A stretch of 64,000 nucleotides of DNA from Gammaproteobacteria bacterium. Lineage in GTDB: Bacteria > Pseudomonadota > Gammaproteobacteria > JACKNK01. The notes under the pieces were generated by a model. The model was given only the letters and a program-made list of their open reading frames with translations, had not been told where the DNA came from and searched no databases. The translations under genes and the position numbers were made by a program. The DNA lies in assembly GCA_024234895.1 (NCBI GenBank), contig JACKNJ010000006.1:174743-238742 (forward strand), given 5' to 3'. This document shows positions 57,271 to 64,000 of this stretch, piece by piece; position 1 is the first letter of the stretch, and each line of letters opens with the position of its first letter.

Positions 57271-58395
57271 ATGCCGCTGTCCGCCGAAGACGACCTCCGC
57301 CTGAACGTGCTGCTCGCCAACGAGTTGCAGGCGATCCGGATCGACGAAGGACCGATGGTGCTGCATGCGCTGTCACCGCGCGGAGAGGCCCGCCTCAAAC
57401 TCAGCCCGAACGACCGCGCCGACCGTTACCTGCGGCAGGTGCGGGAGACGATCTCCGGGCACGTCCTCGGCTCGCCGGGGGGCTATCCGGTCTACATCAC
57501 CCGCTGGACCCGCACCGGCCAGATCAACACCCGACTGGAAGACCTGCTGCGCCTCGGCGAACCGGAGGCCGTGGTCGCCGTGGTGCATGCCGACGGTCTG
57601 ACCGACGAACTCGCGCGCCGCGCCTGGTGGTGCCTGCCAACCTCCGAGAACGCCCGCAAGATGCTCGCCCGCGCCTGTGTCGCGCAAGGCGCCATGGGGC
57701 CGGTGCTGGCCGATTTCCTGGTCGAATTCCTGCCGTTCGAGGAGGACCCCGCGCATGCCATGGAAAGCGTGCGTCTGGTCCTGCGCTTCCCCGGTCTGGT
57801 CGATGCCGACACCCGCGACCGTCTCTGGAAAGCCGGCCAGCGCAAGAACGCGCTGCGGGTCGGCTTCCTGGCCGCGACCCCGGACGACCTGCCGGAGACC
57901 CACCCGCCGCACCCTGTCCTCGCGGAACATGCGGACGCCCTCGCGAACCAGACCGCCCAGGGCAATCCCCTGGCCGAGCGGCTGGCGTGGGCGCTCGGCG
58001 GGAACGGGCAGGCGTACATCGCGACGGCGCGCGCGATCCTCGACAAACCCAGCACCCAGCAGGTCGTGTCCGGCCTGCTCAACGTCCTCAGCGAACGTTT
58101 CAGCATCCGCGACCCGCGCGAGCGGCTGGATCTGCGCAGCCGCGAGATCGAGGACATTCACGCCGAGGTCGAGGCCCTGATGGGCGATGACGACGCCGTG
58201 GTCGGGCCGATCCTGGCCTCCGCGCCGGCACTGCGCGAGGAGCTCGCCGGCCTGCTGACCCTGGCGCGCTGCAACGAGGCCGTGGTCACCCAGGTGTTCG
58301 CGCACAGCGACGCGGTGGGCTCCGTGATGCGCCGTCAGATCAAGCCGCTGACCGACCACCTCTTCCGCCACTTCGACCGGCTGCAGGGCCGCTGA
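57271..58395 (+). CDS. dsrS: DsrS, cytoplasmic protein of the dsr operon
   Basis: 374 aa soluble protein at the end of the dsr operon, 31 bp after dsrR, with length and position as A. vinosum DsrS. Starts MPLSAEDDLRLNVLLANELQAIRIDEG and contains YPVYITRWTRTGQINTRLEDLL and RAWWCLPTSENARKMLARAC. No known catalytic motif. In A. vinosum it is not essential but affects sulfur oxidation efficiency. Assignment rests mainly on position and size. Confidence 0.85.
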   Translation: MPLSAEDDLRLNVLLANELQAIRIDEGPMVLHALSPRGEARLKLSPNDRADRYLRQVRETISGHVLGSPGGYPVYITRWTRTGQINTRLEDLLRLGEPEAVVAVVHADGLTDELARRAWWCLPTSENARKMLARACVAQGAMGPVLADFLVEFLPFEEDPAHAMESVRLVLRFPGLVDADTRDRLWKAGQRKNALRVGFLAATPDDLPETHPPHPVLAEHADALANQTAQGNPLAERLAWALGGNGQAYIATARAILDKPSTQQVVSGLLNVLSERFSIRDPRERLDLRSREIEDIHAEVEALMGDDDAVVGPILASAPALREELAGLLTLARCNEAVVTQVFAHSDAVGSVMRRQIKPLTDHLFRHFDRLQGR

Positions 58396-58408
58396 GCGGC
58401 GCGCGCCC

Positions 58409-58948
58409 ATGGCCGGCATCGTCATCATCCGCGTCGGCATCGGCCTCGAAGTGCGGGTCGAGGAAGCCGATCTGCTCGGCCAGGTCGGTGAGATCTGCGA
58501 GTTCATCGGCCCGAACCTCGCCCGCCAGATCGACCGCGCCTGCCAGGCCGACCGGCTCGGCTACTACCCGGCGCTCGACTACTTCGAGGACCACATGCAG
58601 GTCGACGCCGACCTGCTCGCCAGCGCGAAGCATCTGTACGAGATCGTCGCCGAACTGGTCAGGGCCGAAGTCACGCGCCGCCTGCGCCCGGCGTTCTCGA
58701 ACGTGTTCTGCGAACACATCCAGTCGGTCGCGCTGACGCTGCCGCGCGTCCGTCCCGGCCAGCCGACGTCGATCGGCACCCTCGCCCGCCATCTGACCCC
58801 AGATCGCTTCCGGCTCGACCTGCTGGTCAGCAACATCGTCCGCGAAGGGCGGATCGGCGGCATCGACACGCAGTCGCGCCAGAAAGTCGAACGCTGGCTC
58901 AAGGACCACTTCGCCGAGGTCAACGTGTCCAGCGCCCGCGTGGTCTGA
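58409..58948 (+). CDS. Unrecognised cytoplasmic protein following dsrS
   Basis: 179 aa, 13 bp after dsrS and 18 bp before the next gene, so very likely in the dsr transcript. Mixed alpha/beta with VRVEEADLLGQVGEICEFIGPNL and a histidine/cysteine stretch SNVFCEHIQSV. No membrane segment or known motif. The start ATG is the only good one in frame. Function unknown; position suggests a link to sulfur oxidation or merely read-through. Confidence 0.7.
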   Translation: MAGIVIIRVGIGLEVRVEEADLLGQVGEICEFIGPNLARQIDRACQADRLGYYPALDYFEDHMQVDADLLASAKHLYEIVAELVRAEVTRRLRPAFSNVFCEHIQSVALTLPRVRPGQPTSIGTLARHLTPDRFRLDLLVSNIVREGRIGGIDTQSRQKVERWLKDHFAEVNVSSARVV

Positions 58949-58966
58949 GCCCCGACCGCGCGCCCC

Positions 58967-59758
58967 ATGAACGAACTGGATCAGTGCCTCGCCCTGCTCG
59001 TCGAGCACCACCCCGAGCACCACCTCGCCGCGCTGTTCTCCAGACCGGACAAACGCCGCCACGCCACCGGCCTGTTGACCGCGATCGCCGAGATTCGCGC
59101 CATCCCCCGCGACTGCCGCGATACCAACGTGGCCGTCACCAAACTGGCCTGGTGGCAACAGGAATGCGCGCGTCTCGCCGAGGGCGAGCCCCGGCACCCG
59201 GCCACGCGCTGCCTGCTTGATCACCCGACCCTGGCGGGCGCGCCGCACTGGCACGACCTGCTCGACGCGGTCGCTCGCGACGTGCGCTACGACGCCTATC
59301 CCGGCGAAGCCGAACTGGACGACCTGGCCCATCGCCTCGGTCAGCCGGTCACGGGACTGTTCGCCCTGCTCGACGGAACGGCGGCGGATGCGGAACTGCA
59401 ACGGCTGATCGCCAGAGCCGACTGGCTCTGCCAGCTCCGCGCCCACGCCGGCGCGGGGCGTCTGTATCTCCCACTCGATCACCTCGCCGCCCATGATCTG
59501 GCCCCGGAATCGCTGCACGCGCCGACGCCGGGCGAGCGCCTCGGGGAGTTGCTGCACACCGCAACGACGACCCTCATCGAGGCGTTGGCCGCCCCGCACC
59601 AGGGCACACCCACCCAGCGCGTGCTGGGCGCGCTCGCACTCGCCGAACTGCACCACCTGAGGCGCCATCGCTGGCGATCCTGGCCAACCCCACGGCCTGG
59701 CTGGCGCCGCGTGCTGACGGCCTGGAATGCCGCCCGCAAAGCCGCCAGCGGTCCCTGA
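58967..59758 (+). CDS. Squalene/phytoene-synthase-like protein lacking the aspartate motifs
   Basis: 263 aa. The family scaffold is recognisable: AIAEIRAIPRDCRDTNVAVTKLAWWQQECARL, GEPRHPATR, and AGRLYLPLDHLAAHDL. But the two D-x3-D metal-diphosphate motifs of true squalene and phytoene synthases are missing; where INILRDVGED-type sequence is expected it reads DWLCQLRAHAGAGRLYLP. It resembles the non-catalytic group related to mitochondrial NDUFAF6. Probably binds a partner or lipid rather than making isoprenoids. Next to the dsr operon end. Confidence 0.75.
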   Translation: MNELDQCLALLVEHHPEHHLAALFSRPDKRRHATGLLTAIAEIRAIPRDCRDTNVAVTKLAWWQQECARLAEGEPRHPATRCLLDHPTLAGAPHWHDLLDAVARDVRYDAYPGEAELDDLAHRLGQPVTGLFALLDGTAADAELQRLIARADWLCQLRAHAGAGRLYLPLDHLAAHDLAPESLHAPTPGERLGELLHTATTTLIEALAAPHQGTPTQRVLGALALAELHHLRRHRWRSWPTPRPGWRRVLTAWNAARKAASGP

Positions 59759-59845
59759 AGCAGGCGGGGCGCGCGACCGGCGCCGGCTTTCCGACACCGA
59801 CATCCCCCACTACTCTCTGGGTCGCACCCCAAACATCGGTCCGCC

Positions 59846-61012
59846 ATGCACGACCCGATCGTCTCCTCCTTCTTCCTGATCTTCACCGGCGCCGCCGTGC
59901 TCGGCACGCTGGCCCTGTATGCGCGTCAATCGCTGCTGCTCGCCTACATCCTGCTGGGCATCCTCCTCGGGCCCTCGGTGCTTGGCCTGATCCCCAACCT
60001 GGAACTGCTGGAACAGATCTCCCACATCGGCATCACCTTCCTGCTGTTCCTGCTCGGCCTGGACCTGCAACCGCGCGAGCTGCTGCATCTGCTGCGCAAG
60101 ACCACGATGGTCACACTCGCCAGCTCGGCGCTGTTCGCGGCAGTCGGCTATGTCGCGGGGCAACTGACCGGCTTCACGCCGCTCGAATCCCTGCTGATCG
60201 GCGCGGCGGCGATGTTCTCCAGCACCATCATCGGCATCAAGCTGCTGCCGACCACGGTCCTGCACCACCAGCACGCCGGCGAGATCATGACCAGCGTGCT
60301 GCTTCTGCAGGACCTGATCGCGATCCTCGTGCTGCTGCTGTTGCAGGGCCACGCGGGTGGCGAAGGCGTCGGTACGGACATCGCCCTGCTCGGGATTTTC
60401 CTGATCGCGGTCATGGTCGCCGCATTCGTGATCGAAGCCTACGTGCTCCGCCGCCTGCTGACGCGCTTCGACCGCATCCGCGAATACGTCTTCCTGCTCG
60501 CCATCGGCTGGTGTCTGGGCATCGCCGAGTTGAGCGCATGGCTGGGCCTGTCCACCGAGGTCGGCGCCTTCATCGCCGGCGTCTCGCTCGCGGCCAGCCC
60601 GATCGCGCCATACATCGCCGACAGCCTGCGCCCGTTGCGCGACTTCTTCCTGGTGGTGTTCTTCTTCAGCCTCGGCGGCGCCTTCGATCTCGGCATGCTC
60701 GCCGACGTTCTGCTGCCGGCCGCGCTGTTCGCGGCGGCGCTGCTGCTGATCAAGCCCTGGGTATTCCGCGGCCTGCTCACGCGCCTGGGCGAGAAGCCGG
60801 CCTTGTCGCTGGAGATGGGCGTGCGTCTCGGCCAGATCAGCGAGTTTTCGCTGCTGATCGCGGTGCTGGCGGCCACCACCGGCGTGATCGGCGCACGCGC
60901 CTCCTACTTCATCCAGGCCTCGACCATCCTGACCTTCATGCTGTCTTCCTGGTATATCGTGCGCACCTACCCGACGCCGATCGCCGTGTCTGACGCATTA
61001 CGGCGCGATTAA
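59846..61012 (+). CDS. Kef-type cation:proton antiporter membrane domain
   Basis: 388 aa with about 12 membrane helices, CPA2 family: LGILLGPSVLGLIP, FLLFLLGLDLQPRELL, LLIGAAAMFSSTIIGIKLLP and WLGLSTEVGAFIAGVSLA. It ends soon after the membrane domain and has no TrkA-N/RCK regulatory domain, unlike KefB/C. Likely exchanges K+ or Na+ for protons; ion unknown. Confidence 0.88.
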   Translation: MHDPIVSSFFLIFTGAAVLGTLALYARQSLLLAYILLGILLGPSVLGLIPNLELLEQISHIGITFLLFLLGLDLQPRELLHLLRKTTMVTLASSALFAAVGYVAGQLTGFTPLESLLIGAAAMFSSTIIGIKLLPTTVLHHQHAGEIMTSVLLLQDLIAILVLLLLQGHAGGEGVGTDIALLGIFLIAVMVAAFVIEAYVLRRLLTRFDRIREYVFLLAIGWCLGIAELSAWLGLSTEVGAFIAGVSLAASPIAPYIADSLRPLRDFFLVVFFFSLGGAFDLGMLADVLLPAALFAAALLLIKPWVFRGLLTRLGEKPALSLEMGVRLGQISEFSLLIAVLAATTGVIGARASYFIQASTILTFMLSSWYIVRTYPTPIAVSDALRRD

Positions 61013-61144
61013 CCTCCAATAAACACAAGAATCCGTCCCCGAAACCGCTCTCAATTCAGCTACGATATTCGACTCAACAAGAAATGAGACTCGCGCGCCC
61101 CCATTTTGATCTCTGGCGCCGCGTCACCCACTAGCGAATCCCCC

Positions 61145-61543
61145 ATGCAACAGATCGAATTGCCAACGAACCGCTCATTCGGGCTTCTGTTCACCATCGT
61201 CTTCTCGGCTGTCGGCACCTGGCGCTACCTCCGGGACGACGAGTGGTCGTACTACCTCTGGTTCGGCATCGCCGCCGTCTTCCTGGTCCTCGGCCTCGCC
61301 AACGCCGGCATCCTGACCCCGCTGAACCGCCTGTGGATGCGCTTCGGCCTGCTGCTCGGCATGATCGTGAGTCCGATCGTGCTGGGCGTTATCTATTTCG
61401 TCATGATCGCCCCGATCGGCCTCTTCATGAAGCTGATCAAACGCGACGCAATGAAGCGCAAGCTGGAACCGGACGCCCAGACCTATTGGGAATTCCGCGA
61501 CGAGCCCAGACTTCCCTCCGACAGTTTCAACAACCAATTCTGA
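61145..61543 (+). CDS. SxtJ family membrane protein
   Basis: 132 aa with three or four membrane helices (SFGLLFTIVFSAVGTW; YYLWFGIAAVFLVLGLA; RFGLLLGMIVSPIVLGVIYFVM) and a short cytoplasmic tail ending WEFRDEPRLPSDSFNNQF. The ATG at 61145 is used; upstream codons lack similarity. SxtJ proteins recur beside DUF5989 and a carbamoyltransferase, as here. Confidence 0.8.
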   Translation: MQQIELPTNRSFGLLFTIVFSAVGTWRYLRDDEWSYYLWFGIAAVFLVLGLANAGILTPLNRLWMRFGLLLGMIVSPIVLGVIYFVMIAPIGLFMKLIKRDAMKRKLEPDAQTYWEFRDEPRLPSDSFNNQF

Positions 61544-61552
61544 GACCAATCC

Positions 61553-61702
61553 ATGTCCTTTCTCGCCGAGCTCTGGAAGTTCCTGAAAGTCCGCAAAAAA
61601 TTCTGGCTGCTGCCGATCATCCTGGTGATGCTGCTGCTTGGCGGTCTCCTGATCCTGGCCCAGGGCTCTGCGGTCGCTCCGTTCATCTACACGCTGTTCT
61701 AA
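61553..61702 (+). CDS. DUF5989 family single-helix small protein
   Basis: 49 aa: MSFLAELWKFLKVRKKFWLL followed by a hydrophobic helix and the end QGSAVAPFIYTLF. The KFWLLP junction and QGSAVAPFIYT tail are typical of DUF5989. Lies 9 bp after the SxtJ gene and 10 bp before the carbamoyltransferase, so it is a genuine short gene of the cassette. Role unknown. Confidence 0.85.
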   Translation: MSFLAELWKFLKVRKKFWLLPIILVMLLLGGLLILAQGSAVAPFIYTLF

Positions 61703-61712
61703 GGACGACCGG

Positions 61713-63545
61713 ATGCGCATTCTCGGAATCTCGGCGTATTACCACGACGCCGCCGCCGCGATCCTCGAGGACGGCGAGATCATCGCCGCCGCGCAGGAAG
61801 AACGTTTCACCCGCAAGAAGCACGACTCCGGCTTCCCGGCCAACGCGGTGCGCTACTGCCTCGAACAGGCCGGCTGCGCGCCGGGCGACGTCGATCTGGT
61901 CGCGTTCTACGACAAGCCGTTTCCGAAGTTCGAGCGCATCCTCGAGACCTATCTGGCCTTCGCGCCGATGGGTTACGTGTCCTTTGCCAAGGGCCTGCCG
62001 GTCTGGATCAAGGAAAAGCTGTTCCAGAAGGACATGCTGATCAAGGAGCTCAAGAAGCTCGACAAGAACGCCGACTGGAATGCCAAGCTGCGCTTCTCCG
62101 AACACCACCTGAGCCACGCCGCCAGCGCCTTCTTCCCGTCCCCGTTCGAGAAAGCCGCCGTGCTGACAATGGACGGCGTCGGCGAATGGGCGACCACCTC
62201 GCTGGCCATTGGCGACGGCAACGAACTGCGCATCGAGCGCGAGATCCACTTCCCGCACTCCCTCGGCCTGCTCTACTCCGCGTTCACCTATTACACCGGC
62301 TTCCGCGTCAACTCCGGCGAATACAAGGTCATGGGCCTCGCCCCCTACGGCGAGCCGAAATACGTCGACCTGATCTACAAGCACCTGATCGACGTGAAGG
62401 ACGACGGCAGCTTCCGGCTGAACATGCGTTACTTCAATTACGCGACCGGCCTGACCATGACCAACAAGCACTTCGACGAAGTGTTCGGCGGCCCCGCGCG
62501 CAAACCCGAATCGCCGCTGACCCAGCGCGAGATGGACCTGGCCGCGTCCGTGCAGGTTGTCACCGAAGAGATCGTCATCAAGCTGGCCCGCAGCATCGCG
62601 AAAGAAACCGGCCTCAAGAACCTGTGTCTGGCTGGCGGTGTCGCGCTCAACTGCGTCGCCAACGGCAAGCTGCTGCGTGACGGATCATTCGAAAACATCT
62701 GGATCCAGCCGGCCGCCGGTGACGCCGGTGGTGCGCTCGGCGCCGCGCTGGCGGTGCACTACCTGCAAACCGGCGCGCCGCGCACGGTCGATCCGCGCGA
62801 CAGCATGAAGGGCTCCTACCTGGGCCCGGAGTACGACCTCGAAGACACCCAACGCCGGCTGACCGCGGTCGGCGCGAAGTTCGAGGTCATGAGCGACGAC
62901 GAGATCGTCGAAGCCGCCGCGCAGGCGCTGGCCGACGAAAAGGCCCTGGGTTGGCACCAGGGCCGCATGGAATTTGGCCCGCGCGCGCTGGGCGGCCGCT
63001 CGATCGTCGCCGACCCGCGCTCCACCACGATGCAGCGCACGCTGAACCTCAAGGTCAAATACCGCGAATCGTTCCGTCCCTTCGCCCCGTCCGTGCTCCG
63101 CGAGGACGTCGCCGAATGGTTCGATCACGACCGCGACAGCCCCTACATGCTGCTGGTCGCCGACGTCGCCGAGAGCAAGCGCATCGCGATGACCGCCGAA
63201 CAGGACGCCCTGTTCGGCATCGACAAGCTCAACGTGCCGCGTTCGGAGATCCCCGCGATCACCCACGTCGATTACTCCGCGCGCATCCAGACCGTGCACG
63301 AGCACACCAACCCGCGCTATCACGCCCTGATCAGCGCCTTCAAGGCGAAGACCGGCTGCCCGGTGGTGGTCAACACCAGCTTCAACGTGCGCGGCGAACC
63401 CATCGTCTCCACCCCCGAAGACGCCTTCCACTGCTTCATGGGCACCGAGATCGAATGCCTCGCCGTCGGCAACTGCTTCCTGCGCAAGGAAGACCAGGAC
63501 CCGGCGCTCAAACTCGACTACAAGAACGAGTTCGATCTCGACTGA
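61713..63545 (+). CDS. Carbamoyltransferase, NodU/CmcH family
   Basis: 610 aa. N-terminal Kae1/actin-like domain MRILGISAYYHDAAAAILEDG, EHHLSHAASAFFPSPF and TMDGVGEWATTS; C-terminal YrdC-related carbamoyl domain with EFGPRALGGRSI, RESFRPFAPSVL and TSFNVRGEPIV. Transfers carbamoyl from carbamoyl phosphate to a hydroxyl of a small molecule or sugar. With SxtJ and DUF5989 it forms a conserved three-gene unit often near surface polysaccharide genes; the acceptor is unknown. Confidence 0.93.
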   Translation: MRILGISAYYHDAAAAILEDGEIIAAAQEERFTRKKHDSGFPANAVRYCLEQAGCAPGDVDLVAFYDKPFPKFERILETYLAFAPMGYVSFAKGLPVWIKEKLFQKDMLIKELKKLDKNADWNAKLRFSEHHLSHAASAFFPSPFEKAAVLTMDGVGEWATTSLAIGDGNELRIEREIHFPHSLGLLYSAFTYYTGFRVNSGEYKVMGLAPYGEPKYVDLIYKHLIDVKDDGSFRLNMRYFNYATGLTMTNKHFDEVFGGPARKPESPLTQREMDLAASVQVVTEEIVIKLARSIAKETGLKNLCLAGGVALNCVANGKLLRDGSFENIWIQPAAGDAGGALGAALAVHYLQTGAPRTVDPRDSMKGSYLGPEYDLEDTQRRLTAVGAKFEVMSDDEIVEAAAQALADEKALGWHQGRMEFGPRALGGRSIVADPRSTTMQRTLNLKVKYRESFRPFAPSVLREDVAEWFDHDRDSPYMLLVADVAESKRIAMTAEQDALFGIDKLNVPRSEIPAITHVDYSARIQTVHEHTNPRYHALISAFKAKTGCPVVVNTSFNVRGEPIVSTPEDAFHCFMGTEIECLAVGNCFLRKEDQDPALKLDYKNEFDLD

Positions 63546-63557
63546 GCCCGCCCGGGG

Positions 63558-63689
63558 CTAACTATCAAAGGGCAAATTGCAGGCTGGAGTTGACGCTCAG
63601 CAGCAGTCGACGATTGTAGCGGTGAGAGCCTTGTGTGATTTGCGCACAAACGAACGCCGCGAAAATGGGTCGGCTGTATGCAATTGTTA
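63558..63689 (-). other. Possible integron attC-like site
   Basis: Read on the minus strand it opens CATAACAATTGCATACAGCC at the stop codon of the Sel1-like gene and ends TTTGATAGTTAGCC at 63558. The AAC/GTT core triplets face each other, and the flanking AATTGCA and TGCAATT are complementary. This is the layout of an attC recombination site of about 130 bp. The spacing of boxes is not fully canonical and no integrase is in view. Confidence 0.35.
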
Positions 63690-64000
63690 TGGCTGACCAC
63701 ACTCGCCCTTTATCCCATTCCACTTAGCCGCTTTTACTTTGTCCACTTTTTGGCCCAACTCACCGAATAGATATACTTCTTCCAAACGTGCGGCTGCTGA
63801 CCTAGAACCTGCTAAAGCTGCTTTTTCATACCACATTAATGCCTTTTCAAAATCAATAGTTCCGGATAACCCATATTCATTCCTTCTGGCCCGATCCTCC
63901 ATTGCAGGGAGAAACCCCTCATGAGCCGCTGATAGACCCATTTCATCAGCTTTTTCATAGTTCTGTTCGTATCCACCTGCACCATACGTATACAGAAACG
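63687..64000 (-). CDS. Sel1-like repeat protein, N-terminus off the window
   Basis: The frame is open from base 64000 to the stop at 63687 (104 codons shown). Visible sequence contains two Sel1/TPR-like units: YEKADEMGLSAAHEGFLPAM and FEKALMWYEKAALAGSRSAA. The tail is basic (KVDKVKAAKWNGIKGECGQP). Base composition is clearly more AT-rich than the rest of the window (runs such as CTTTTTCATAG), suggesting recent acquisition. Start lies beyond 64000. Function unknown. Confidence 0.7.
   Translation of the reverse strand, partial: FLYTYGAGGYEQNYEKADEMGLSAAHEGFLPAMEDRARRNEYGLSGTIDFEKALMWYEKAALAGSRSAAARLEEVYLFGELGQKVDKVKAAKWNGIKGECGQP

Overview
The window looks like a chromosomal segment of a GC-rich sulfur-oxidising gammaproteobacterium, most like the Chromatiales/Ectothiorhodospiraceae type. 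The basis is a complete oxidative-type dsr operon (dsrABEFHCMKLJOPNRS) in the order known from Allochromatium vinosum, together with a comEC-exbB-exbD-lpxK-trm112-kdsB-ptp envelope operon, an Rrf2-controlled sufBCD-sufT operon, cysZ, infA and short palindromic intergenic repeats typical of this group. The genus cannot be named from the sequence alone.

Layout. 1-4.3 kb: a partial LpxR-type lipid A deacylase, an exosortase/PEP-CTERM-associated glycosyltransferase, a lone YejB-type ABC permease, a gene-free 608-bp element built from nested inverted repeats, and a small DUF2788 protein. 4.4-6.0 kb: polyphosphate kinase 2 and beta-carbonic anhydrase. 6.3-12.3 kb (minus): envelope/competence operon with a divergent DUF2062 gene. 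13-23.9 kb: sbcB, a tandem pair of YbjN-like secreted proteins, recJ, an RpfE-like protein, an L,D-transpeptidase fold protein, a HAF-repeat protein with a PEP-CTERM-like tail, ilvD, a cysteine hydrolase and a TlpA thioredoxin. 24-30.2 kb: a PhnD-like binding protein, then the suf operon, which has no sufS or sufE/sufU. 30.5-37.7 kb: a DUF4062/NB-ARC/TPR STAND protein and an RND efflux pair. 38-41.6 kb: infA, an 8-bp tandem repeat, an orphan NtrC-type regulator, cysZ and an agmatinase-family gene.

41.7-59.8 kb is the sulfur oxidation island. DsrAB oxidises sulfur bound to DsrC; DsrEFH loads DsrC; DsrMKJOP returns electrons from DsrC to the membrane; DsrL couples to NAD(P); DsrN makes sirohaem amide; DsrR and DsrS are accessory. 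Divergent from dsrA is a four-gene operon: a 63-aa protein, an unrecognised helical protein, a Cas6 (Cmx6/MYXAN-type) RAMP protein with no CRISPR array or other cas gene in the window, and a DsrC paralogue that has lost both redox cysteines (RspA type). This is the best candidate for an undescribed system here. 58.4-63.5 kb: an unknown gene and a squalene-synthase-like protein without the aspartate motifs, a Kef-type antiporter, and a SxtJ/DUF5989/carbamoyltransferase cassette. The right edge is AT-rich and carries a partial Sel1-like gene ending in a possible integron attC site.

Four families of short inverted repeats (28-bp GGCTGGCTTCGA type, GTAGGAGCG type, CGCAGAG type, CGCAAAGACGCG type) occupy many of the gaps, including the suf gene junctions and the dsrP-dsrN gap. 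No rRNA, tRNA, insertion sequence or CRISPR array was seen.
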